Positions 1-5,484 of a stretch of 5,732 nucleotides of DNA are shown piece by piece (positions within the stretch are counted from its first letter, which is position 1; each line of letters opens with the position of its first letter). The stretch comes from an uncultured Actinomyces sp. Its GTDB lineage: Bacteria > Actinomycetota > Actinomycetes > Actinomycetales > Actinomycetaceae. The stretch spans positions 1-5,732 of the forward strand of contig CALBAF010000362.1 of NCBI GenBank assembly GCA_937926415.1, in the 5' to 3' direction. The position numbers and the translations under genes were made by a program. The notes under the pieces are model-generated. The model searched no databases and was not told the DNA's origin. It saw only the letters and a program-made list of their open reading frames with translations.

Positions 1-2272
1 CGTCCGAGTGATCAACCGGCTCAGGCAGCTCAATGTGCACGGGAAGCTCGGGCAGCGGAGCAGACTCGGCGACGCGACGGCGACGACGAGGACGTTTGGT
101 CGCGCCTTCCTCGACCTTTTCGGCAGCGGGCTTGGACGCGGGATCCTCGGGAGCCTCGAACGATGCGACCCGCTCAGCGCTCGCAGCCTCAGGCTCCTTG
201 GCCTCGGTCGAGGCGGCGCGCGTGCGGCGCTTCTTGGTGGGAGCGGCCTCCTCAGCCGCACTCTCCTCTTCCTTACGGGTCGACGCAGCGGCGATCGCGC
301 TCAGGGCCTCCTTGGCTCGCTCGTGATCGGCGTTATCCTCAATGCGGCGAGGCTCGGCCTTCTTCTGCTGCTTCTTCGAACCCTTCGAGCCCTTCGACGA
401 CTGTTCGGAACCGGAGGTCTCCACCGGGTGCTGATGCACGATGAAGCCGCGGCCCTCGCAGGCCTCACACGAGGAGGAGAATGCCTCGACGAGGCCCTCA
501 CCCACGCGCTTACGGGTCATCTGCACGAGGCCCAGGGACGTAATCTCGGTGACCTGATGGCGCGTGCGATCACGCCCCAGGCACTCCACCAGGCGACGCA
601 GCACGAGGTCACGGTTGGACTCGAGGACCATATCCACGAAGTCGATGATGACGATGCCACCGATGTCGCGCAGGCGCAGCTGGCGCACGATCTCCTCGGC
701 CGCCTCGAGGTTGTTACGAGTGACGGTCTCCTCAAGCGTGCCGCCGGCGCCGATGAACTTGCCGGTGTTGACGTCGATGACGGTCATCGCCTCGGTGCGG
801 TCGATGATCAGGGTGCCACCCGAGGGCAGCCAGACCTTGCGGTCCATGCCCTTGGCAAGCTGCTCGTCGATGCGGTGGGCGTGGAAGACGTCCTCCGTGC
901 CCACCCACTGCTCGACGCGATCGGAGAGCTCGGGGCTGAGCTCGTCGACGTATTCCTTGACGGTCGTGTAGGTGTCGCGGCCCTCGATGACGAGCTTGGA
1001 GAAGTCCTCGTTGAAGATGTCTCGCACAACGCGCACGGCCAGCTCGGGCTCGCCGCGCAGCAGCGTCGGGGCGCTCTTCGTGTTGGCGCGCTTCTTCTCG
1101 ATGTCCTCCCACTGGCGGGTCAGGCGTGCGACGTCGTCGCGGATCTGCTCCTCCGTCGCGCCTTCTGCGGCGGTGCGCACGATGACGCCCGAGCCCGAGG
1201 GCACGACGGCCTTGAGGATCTTCTTCAGGCGAGCGCGCTCCTTGTCCGGGAGCTTGCGGGAGATGCCCATCATGGAACCGCCGGGAATGAGGACCAGGTA
1301 GCGGCCGGCCAGCGTGATCTGAGAAGTCAGGCGGGCACCCTTGTGGCCGATCGGATCCTTCGTCACCTGAACGAGAACGGGGTCGCCGGACTTAAGGGCG
1401 GACTCGATGCGGCGGGGCTTGCCCTCCATACCGACGGCATCCCAGTTGACCTCGCCGGCGTACAGGACAGCGTTGCGTCCGCGGCCCACGTCGACGAATG
1501 CAGCTTCCATCGAAGGAAGCACGTTCTGGACGCGGCCCAGGTAGATGTTGCCGACCATCGAGGACTGCGTGCGGCGCGCGACGTAGTGCTCGACGAGCAG
1601 GCCGTCTTCGAGGATGGCGATCTGGTCGAGGCCGTCCTGGTCACGGATGACCATCGTGCGCTCGACCGACTCGCGGCGAGCGAGGAACTCGGATTCAGAG
1701 ATGGAGTGGCGACGGCGACCTTCGCGGCGGCCTTCGCGGCGACGCATCTTCTTCGCCTCCAGGCGCGTCGAGCCCTTCAGGGCCTGCACCTGATCAGCGG
1801 GATCGCCACCCTCGTCGGAGGAGGCGGAGCTGCGAGCGCGGCGGCGACGACGGCGACGACCGGAGGTCTCATCCTCGTCCGAGGAGTCGGAGTCCTGCGC
1901 GGGTGTGTCGTTCTTGTCGGCCTCTTCCTGGGCGGGGGCCGAGGCCTCGTCCGCCTTCTTGGAGCGACGGCGGCGGCGAGTCTTCGGCTCGGCGGGCGCC
2001 TCCTCAGACTCAGACTCGGTCGCGGGAGCCTCGGGGGCTTCCGCAGTCTCGACCTCGTCAGCGGCCTTCTTCGAGCGACGGCGACGCTTGGGAGCGGCCT
2101 CTTCGCGAGACGCAGACTCTTCGTCAGCGGCGGCAGACTTGCGGCGACGCTTAGGTTCGGGCTGCTCCTCAACGATCGCGGGGGGAGCGACCTCGGGGGC
2201 CGCCTGGAACACGGGTGCCTGGAACAGCAGCGACGCGGCGGGTGCCACGGGCGTGGTGGATTCGGTTGTCAC
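1..2272 (-). CDS. rne: Ribonuclease E/G family endoribonuclease, C-terminus cut by the window edge
   Basis: Single-strand-specific endoribonuclease for rRNA/tRNA processing and mRNA decay in the cytoplasm. I read 757 codons without a stop; the 3' end lies beyond position 1. Order of parts: residues 1-200 are low-complexity, acidic/alanine-rich with four arginine/lysine blocks; about 236-320 is the S1 RNA-binding domain (GNIYLGRV, then SMEAAFVDVG); about 320-400 is the 5'-sensor region, with R366-T367 matching the RT pair that senses 5'-monophosphate in E. coli RNase E; 480-600 is the DNase I-like catalytic part, with metal ligands D500 (VIDVN) and D544 (VIIDFVDM) matching E. coli D303 and D346; C602-E-A-C605 is the zinc-link. 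After this the chain turns into another charged low-complexity tail. The GTG start at 2272 is preferred because GGAGA lies just upstream (tight spacing, 4 nt after GGAG). An in-frame ATG at 2323 would add 17 residues but has no Shine-Dalgarno. Family assignment is very sure; rne rather than rng is chosen for the long extensions. Confidence 0.96.
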   Translation of the reverse strand, partial: MTTESTTPVAPAASLLFQAPVFQAAPEVAPPAIVEEQPEPKRRRKSAAADEESASREEAAPKRRRRSKKAADEVETAEAPEAPATESESEEAPAEPKTRRRRRSKKADEASAPAQEEADKNDTPAQDSDSSDEDETSGRRRRRRRARSSASSDEGGDPADQVQALKGSTRLEAKKMRRREGRREGRRRHSISESEFLARRESVERTMVIRDQDGLDQIAILEDGLLVEHYVARRTQSSMVGNIYLGRVQNVLPSMEAAFVDVGRGRNAVLYAGEVNWDAVGMEGKPRRIESALKSGDPVLVQVTKDPIGHKGARLTSQITLAGRYLVLIPGGSMMGISRKLPDKERARLKKILKAVVPSGSGVIVRTAAEGATEEQIRDDVARLTRQWEDIEKKRANTKSAPTLLRGEPELAVRVVRDIFNEDFSKLVIEGRDTYTTVKEYVDELSPELSDRVEQWVGTEDVFHAHRIDEQLAKGMDRKVWLPSGGTLIIDRTEAMTVIDVNTGKFIGAGGTLEETVTRNNLEAAEEIVRQLRLRDIGGIVIIDFVDMVLESNRDLVLRRLVECLGRDRTRHQVTEITSLGLVQMTRKRVGEGLVEAFSSSCEACEGRGFIVHQHPVETSGSEQSSKGSKGSKKQQKKAEPRRIEDNADHERAKEALSAIAAASTRKEEESAAEEAAPTKKRRTRAASTEAKEPEAASAERVASFEAPEDPASKPAAEKVEEGATKRPRRRRRVAESAPLPELPVHIELPEPVDHSD
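1832..2155 (-). repeat. Four imperfect basic repeats coding in the RNase E N-terminal extension
   Basis: Inside rne, residues 40-147 contain four similar basic blocks separated by acidic, alanine/proline-rich spacers: PKRRRKSAAADE (from residue 40), PKRRRRSKKAADE (from 61), PKTRRRRRSKKADEA (from 96) and GRRRRRRRARSS (from 138). Blocks two and three are also alike at DNA level (runs of CGC/CGT codons, then AAGAAGGC and GACGAG), which suggests duplication of a short coding unit. Start-to-start distances are 21, 35 and 42 residues, so this is not a strict tandem array. Related basic blocks recur in the C-terminal tail (PTKKRRTR near residue 678, TKRPRRRRR near 725). In other RNase E proteins such arginine-rich, disordered segments bind RNA or partner proteins; the same role here is inferred. 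Confidence 0.7.
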
Positions 2273-2275
2273 GAT

Positions 2276-2280
2276 TCTCC
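2276..2280 (-). promoter_or_regulatory. Ribosome-binding site deciding the rne start
   Basis: On the minus strand GGAGA is followed by ATC and then the GTG at 2272. This is the only purine-rich Shine-Dalgarno candidate near a possible start. The in-frame ATG at 2323 is preceded by a C/G run with no such motif. The spacing is on the short side, so the choice is probable rather than certain. Confidence 0.6.
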
Positions 2281-2286
2281 AATGGT

Positions 2287-2315
2287 GGGTGCGCGCCCCG
2301 TGCCTGGACGCACCC
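2287..2315 (-). promoter_or_regulatory. Stem-loop in the rne leader just upstream of the ribosome-binding site
   Basis: A perfect 7-bp inverted repeat, GGGTGCG (2287-2293) and CGCACCC (2309-2315), encloses a 15-nt GC-rich loop. In the rne transcript the stem ends about 14 nt before the GTG, right against the GGAGA motif. A GC-only-type stem placed there could influence ribosome access or be a target for RNase E itself. In E. coli, rne is known to be autoregulated through 5'-UTR structure; a similar role here is inference. If the ATG at 2323 were the true start, this stem would instead lie in coding sequence. Confidence 0.45.
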
Positions 2316-2403
2316 TTTTTCATCGCCCGCGGGGGGCGGAAACCTAGTGGAGCGCTGATGCGCAGCGGCCGGCGGCATATGAATACGTCATCGCTCGGCT
2401 CTC

Positions 2404-2425
2404 GTCGCGGGGGCACTCCCGCGAC
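2404..2425 (-). promoter_or_regulatory. Perfect 8-bp hairpin in the rne-cydA intergenic region
   Basis: GTCGCGGG (2404-2411) and CCCGCGAC (2418-2425) are exact reverse complements around a 6-nt loop. The hairpin has no T-run on either side, so it does not look like an intrinsic terminator in either direction. It lies 132 bp upstream of the rne GTG, and could be part of a long structured 5' leader or a protein-binding palindrome. The pairing is certain from the sequence; its role is unknown. Confidence 0.45.
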
Positions 2426-2559
2426 ATCCATTCACCTCTATTGTCGCACAACAGCGCCCTGTTCCGACGACGGGGTGATCAGGACAACGCAACACCGAGC
2501 GATATCTCACGGAAGAACCCGTAAAAATTATTCGGACGCGTATGTCACAAAACGGCCTC

Positions 2560-2578
2560 TGAACCAGCATTTGAACCA
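2560..2578 (+). repeat. Direct repeat TGAACCA, 12-bp period, upstream of cydA
   Basis: TGAACCA occurs at 2560-2566 and again at 2572-2578, both on the plus strand and 12 bp apart start to start. The pair lies 22-45 bp upstream of the candidate -10 at 2600, a position where an activator or the -35 contact could sit. The second copy includes TTGAAC, which resembles a -35 hexamer but is 23 bp from the -10 candidate. The function is not established. Confidence 0.3.
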
Positions 2579-2599
2579 ATCCGACCGAGGTGTTTGGGC

Positions 2600-2605
2600 T
2601 ACATT
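2600..2605 (+). promoter_or_regulatory. Candidate -10 element of the cydAB promoter
   Basis: TACATT fits the TANNNT pattern of actinobacterial housekeeping promoters and sits in the most A/T-rich stretch before cydA (through TTAATAT to 2610). It would give a leader of roughly 70-75 nt. No good -35 hexamer lies at 16-19 bp, which would agree with dependence on an activator, but the assignment rests on one hexamer. Confidence 0.3.
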
Positions 2606-2685
2606 AATATCAACCCGTGACATAGGTCCCACGGACTTTGGACACGGGATAATCGATCCTAATCCCAATACGAGAAGGTCCTATC

Positions 2686-4233
2686 ATGACCCTCGCGCAG
2701 ACAGCGCTTGACGCGGTCACCGTCGGACGATGGCAGTTCGGTGTTACCACCGTCTATCACTTCGTCCTGGTGCCGCTGACGATCGGCCTGTCCCTGCTGG
2801 TTGCCATCATGCAGACCGCGTGGCACCGCACCGGCAAGGAATACTGGCTGCAAGCAACTCGCTTCTTTGGCAAGCTCCTCCTCATCAACTTCGCGCTCGG
2901 TGTCGCCACCGGTATCGTGCAGGAGTTCCAGTTCGGCATGAACTGGTCCGAATACTCCCGCTTCGTCGGCGACATCTTCGGCGCTCCCCTGGCCGTTGAG
3001 GCCCTCCTCGCCTTCTTCCTCGAGTCCACCTTCCTGGGCCTGTGGATTTTCGGCTGGGGCCGCCTCTCCAAGCGCATGCACCTGCTGACGATCTGGTGCG
3101 TCGCCCTGGGCACCATGTTCTCCGCGGCCTGGATCCTCGCGGCCAACGCGTGGATGCAGCACCCCGTGGGCGCCCGCTTCAACCCCGAGACCGGCCGCGC
3201 CGAGCTCGACGGCGTGAGCGGCTTCATGGAGCTCATCACCTCCGGCGTGTACCTGAGCGAATACGCCCACGTCATCACCTCCGCTTGGCTGGTCGCCGGC
3301 TCCTTCGTTGCCGGCATCTCCATCTGGTGGATGGTGCGCACCGCCCGCGAAGGCTCCGACGAGGCCATGGCGCAGTCCCGCAACGTGTGGCGTCCGATCG
3401 CCCGCTTCGGCCTGACCGCCGTCCTCATCGGCGGCCTCGGCACCGCCGCCTCCGGCCACATTCAGGGCCAGGAGATGGTCGAGGTCCAGCCCATGAAGAT
3501 GGCTGCCGCCGAAGGCATCTGTGTGGACACCGACGGCGCGGCCTTCACGATCGCCCAGTTCGGCTCCTGCCCCCTCGGCAATGACGGCGCGCAGCCGACC
3601 CAGTTCATCAAGGTCCCCGGCGTCGCATCCTTCATGTCGCACAACTCCTTCACCGCCACCTCTGAGGGCGTCGCCGACGTCCAGGAGCGCATGGTGGAAC
3701 TGCTCAACTCGGACGCTAACTTCACCGCCAAGTACGGTGACGCCTCGCAGTACGACTTCCGTCCTCCGCAGATGGTCACCTTCTGGTCGTTCCGCTTCAT
3801 GATCGGCCTGGGCATGCTGGCCTTCCTGCTGGCGGCGTGGGGCCTGTGGGCCACCCGCGGCGGCCGTACCTCGTCCAACAAGTGGCTGAGCGTCCTCGCC
3901 CTGGTCAATCTCCCCCTGCCGTTCGCAGCCGCCTCCTTCGGCTGGATCTTCACCGAGATGGGTCGTCAGCCGTGGGTTGTCGTCCCGAACATGCAGGCTC
4001 TGTCCGCGGGCTCCGACCTGGGTTCCGTCAACATGATGACCGACATGGGCATCTCCCCCAACGTTCCCGCTGGCCAGATGCTCACCTCGCTCATCCTGTT
4101 CACCCTGCTGTACGGCGTCCTTGGCGTCATGTGGTACATCCTCATGAAGCGCTACGCCGTCGAGGGCATCCACTCGTCCAAGGCCGACAAGGCTAACGAC
4201 GAAGCTCCCGCCGACCTGTCCTTCGGGTACTGA
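2686..4233 (+). CDS. cydA: Cytochrome bd quinol oxidase subunit I
   Basis: Heme- and quinol-binding subunit of cytochrome bd, a membrane terminal oxidase that reduces O2 to water. At 515 residues it is full length for the family. Key residues by comparison with E. coli CydA: H25 (E. coli H19, high-spin heme ligand), H195 (H186) and M372 (M393) as heme b558 axial ligands, E105 and E113 in the proton/heme region (PLAVEALLAFFLEST), K271 and E276 in the quinol-binding Q-loop, R370 next to the methionine ligand, and E424 with GRQPW at 426-430. About nine membrane helices: roughly 18-42, 60-80, 98-124, 132-152, 188-217, 237-258, 364-388, 400-423 and 464-488. The Q-loop is about 40 residues shorter than in E. 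coli between the conserved E276 and R370, so this is the short-loop type; it carries a cysteine pair, C279 and C295. The start is supported by GAGAAGG at 2672-2678, 7 nt before the ATG. It is first in an operon with cydB. Assignment is certain. Confidence 0.98.
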   Translation: MTLAQTALDAVTVGRWQFGVTTVYHFVLVPLTIGLSLLVAIMQTAWHRTGKEYWLQATRFFGKLLLINFALGVATGIVQEFQFGMNWSEYSRFVGDIFGAPLAVEALLAFFLESTFLGLWIFGWGRLSKRMHLLTIWCVALGTMFSAAWILAANAWMQHPVGARFNPETGRAELDGVSGFMELITSGVYLSEYAHVITSAWLVAGSFVAGISIWWMVRTAREGSDEAMAQSRNVWRPIARFGLTAVLIGGLGTAASGHIQGQEMVEVQPMKMAAAEGICVDTDGAAFTIAQFGSCPLGNDGAQPTQFIKVPGVASFMSHNSFTATSEGVADVQERMVELLNSDANFTAKYGDASQYDFRPPQMVTFWSFRFMIGLGMLAFLLAAWGLWATRGGRTSSNKWLSVLALVNLPLPFAAASFGWIFTEMGRQPWVVVPNMQALSAGSDLGSVNMMTDMGISPNVPAGQMLTSLILFTLLYGVLGVMWYILMKRYAVEGIHSSKADKANDEAPADLSFGY

Positions 4234-4247
4234 GAGGAACACCGATC

Positions 4248-5369
4248 ATGACTCTGTCTATCCTGTGGTTCGTTCTCATCGCCGTTCTGTGGACGGTCTA
4301 CCTGATCCTCGAGGGCTTCGACTTCGGCGTCGGCATGCTCCTTCCCTTCATCGCCAAGGGCGACCGTGAGCGCACCCAGACCGTGCGCACGATCGGCCCC
4401 CACTGGGACGGCAACGAGGTGTGGCTGCTCACCGCTGGTGGCGCGACCTTCGCAGCGTTCCCCGAGTGGTACGCGACCATGTTCTCGGGCATGTACCTCG
4501 CCCTTTTCCTGATCCTCGTCTGCCTGATCATCCGCGTCATGGCCCTCGAGTGGCGCTCCAAGGTCGCCACCGAGAAGTGGCGTCACGCCTGGGACTGGGC
4601 GCACACGGTCAGCGCGTGGCTCGTCCCGATCCTGCTGGGCGTCGCTTTCGCGAACTTCGTCCAGGGTATGCGTATTGAGGTTGTTGACGTGGCCACCGGC
4701 ACCGTCATCGACCCGACGCTGGTCAACCAGTCGCTGGCATCCGCGACACACCAGCTGACCGGCGGTTTCTTCTCGCTGCTCACCCCGTACACGATCCTCG
4801 GCGGCCTTGCCGTCATGGCCGTGTGCCTGGCTCACGGCGCGCAGTTCCTGGCGCTGAAGACGACCGGTGAGGTCCGCGACCGCGCCAACGCGATTGCCGC
4901 CCCGGCGACGATCGCCGCGACCGTCCTGGCCGCCGCGTGGCTCGTGTGGGGCCAGTTCGCCTACACGACGAACGTTCTGGCGTGGATCCCGCTCGTGGTC
5001 GCCGCGCTCGCGATCATCGCGTCGACGGCTCTGTCGCAGGCGTCGCTGCGTCGTGAGGGCTGGTCCTTCGTGGCCTCCTCCGTCGCGATCGCCGGCGCTG
5101 TCGCGTGGGTGTTCGCATCGATGGCCCCGGCCGTCCAGAAGTCCTCGATCAACCCGGCGTACTCGCTGACGATTGATCAGGCCTCCTCGACCCCGTCGAC
5201 GCTGACCGTCATGACCATCGTGACCGTCTGCCTGCTGCCGATCGTCCTGGTCTACGTCTTCTGGTCCTACTGGATGTTCCGCGCTCGCGTGGGCGCCGAG
5301 GACGTTGAGACACAGACCGGTCTGCTGCTCAAGAAGATCCGCGTGGGCGAAAACTTCTTCGCCAGCTGA
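4248..5369 (+). CDS. cydB: Cytochrome bd quinol oxidase subunit II
   Basis: Second core membrane subunit of cytochrome bd, structurally paired with CydA and contributing to proton/oxygen access and complex stability. The protein has 373 residues, close to the usual length. Recognisable motifs are LEGFDFGVGML (22-31, with D25 matching E. coli D29), PHWDGNEVWL (51-60, with D54 matching D58), TAGGATFAAFP (62-72), EWRSK (101-105), and WDWAHTVSAWLVPILLGVAFANFVQG (115-140, described by position: the conserved W-D-W and GVAFxNxxQG). About nine hydrophobic helices are visible, the last at about 318-345, followed by a short charged tail. The ribosome-binding site GAGAGGA (4232-4238) overlaps the cydA stop and the gap is only 14 bp, so the genes are very likely co-transcribed and translationally linked. 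Transcription probably ends at the terminator just downstream. Assignment is certain. Confidence 0.98.
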   Translation: MTLSILWFVLIAVLWTVYLILEGFDFGVGMLLPFIAKGDRERTQTVRTIGPHWDGNEVWLLTAGGATFAAFPEWYATMFSGMYLALFLILVCLIIRVMALEWRSKVATEKWRHAWDWAHTVSAWLVPILLGVAFANFVQGMRIEVVDVATGTVIDPTLVNQSLASATHQLTGGFFSLLTPYTILGGLAVMAVCLAHGAQFLALKTTGEVRDRANAIAAPATIAATVLAAAWLVWGQFAYTTNVLAWIPLVVAALAIIASTALSQASLRREGWSFVASSVAIAGAVAWVFASMAPAVQKSSINPAYSLTIDQASSTPSTLTVMTIVTVCLLPIVLVYVFWSYWMFRARVGAEDVETQTGLLLKKIRVGENFFAS

Positions 5370-5383
5370 TCCTCGTATCACGA

Positions 5384-5425
5384 CGCGCCCGGTCCCTCTT
5401 ACAGGGGCCGGGCGCGTTTGTTGTC
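5384..5425 (+). terminator. Intrinsic terminator after cydB
   Basis: A 14-bp stem is formed by 5384-5397 (CGCGCCCGGTCCCT) and 5403-5416 (AGGGGCCGGGCGCG), perfect except for one G-U pair, with a 5-nt loop (CTTAC). It is followed at once by TTTGTTGT. It begins 15 bp after the cydB stop. There is no T-run on the other side, so it acts for plus-strand transcripts only. It should end the cydAB message before cydD. Confidence 0.92.
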
Positions 5426-5472
5426 ACGCCACGAGGATGGGGACCTTTGGCCCATGACGAGCCGTTTTAAGG

Positions 5473-5478
5473 CACAAT
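5473..5478 (+). promoter_or_regulatory. Candidate -10 element for a leaderless cydD transcript
   Basis: CACAAT (4 of 6 matches to TATAAT) ends 6 nt before the GTG at 5485. That distance would put the transcription start at or next to the start codon, the arrangement of leaderless mRNAs that are common in actinobacteria. It would also explain why no well-placed Shine-Dalgarno is seen; the only purine run, AAGG at 5469-5472, is 12 nt from the GTG. There is no clear -35. An own promoter is expected here because of the upstream terminator. Confidence 0.35.
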
Positions 5479-5484
5479 AGATAC

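Larger units (their letters stand above)
2541..2624. repeat. Dispersed 8-bp inverted repeat TATGTCAC / GTGACATA
   Basis: TATGTCAC at 2541-2548 is the exact reverse complement of GTGACATA at 2617-2624, with 68 bp between them. The two copies flank the A/T-rich stretch where the cydA promoter is expected. The right copy also belongs to a short palindrome, CCGTG-N10-CACGG (2615-2634). GTGA-type half sites occur in operators of Rex and CRP/FNR-family regulators, which often control cyd genes, but neither copy forms a canonical site. An 8-bp match over this distance could be chance. Confidence 0.3.
2273..2685. other. Divergent intergenic region between rne and cydA
   Basis: This 413-bp gap separates two genes that point away from each other, so it should hold both promoters. 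No credible gene is present: the open frames crossing it have no ribosome-binding site and no recognisable protein. The half near rne is GC-rich with several inverted repeats. The half near cydA (about 2510-2670) is clearly richer in A/T, as expected for promoters. A possible -10 for rne on the minus strand is AATAAT (2527-2532), but I see no convincing -35 for it. Candidate cydA signals are listed separately. Confidence 0.75.
5370..5484 (+). other. cydB-cydD intergenic gap with terminator and two tiny overlapping open frames
   Basis: After the terminator, this 115-bp gap holds only two minute open frames: MGTFGP (5437-5457) and MTSRFKAQ (5454-5480). They overlap by ATGA, and the second stops 4 nt before the cydD GTG. 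Neither has a well-spaced ribosome-binding site. No CydX-like small membrane subunit is encoded here; both peptides are too short and not hydrophobic helices. Confidence 0.6.

Noticed and set aside
2273..2323. Alternative rne start at the in-frame ATG at 2323
   Set aside because: There is no Shine-Dalgarno before it, while the GTG at 2272 has GGAGA. The extra 17 residues would also be encoded by the stem-loop region. Not fully excluded.
8..2347. A 779-codon plus-strand open frame antisense to rne
   Set aside because: It is exactly codon-aligned with rne on the other strand, and stays open only because rne avoids TTA, CTA and TCA. Its product has no recognisable domain and is the low-complexity mirror of rne, which shows all RNase E catalytic motifs.
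2388..2579. A 63-codon minus-strand frame inside the divergent intergenic region
   Set aside because: It would start with TTG without a Shine-Dalgarno, covers the promoter region, and shows no domain or membrane segment.
2615..2634. A Rex or CRP/FNR operator upstream of cydA
   Set aside because: The palindrome has GTG and CAC arms, but with 10 bp between them instead of the 8 bp of Rex and CRP sites, and the inner A/T positions do not match.
1905..2711. A 268-codon plus-strand frame crossing the rne-cydA gap into cydA
   Set aside because: It overlaps rne and the cydA start in wrong frames, has a serine/alanine/arginine-rich shadow composition, and lacks a ribosome-binding site.
2659..4242. 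A 527-codon minus-strand open frame antisense to cydA
   Set aside because: Codon-aligned mirror of cydA; H/G/E/D-rich product with no family resemblance and no ribosome-binding site that I could support.
4152..5381. A 409-codon minus-strand open frame antisense to cydB
   Set aside because: Same explanation: codon-aligned mirror of cydB, with a product rich in R, G, D and H and no domain.
5370..5484. A CydX-like small third subunit after cydB
   Set aside because: The gap only encodes peptides of 6 and 8 residues, without a membrane helix.
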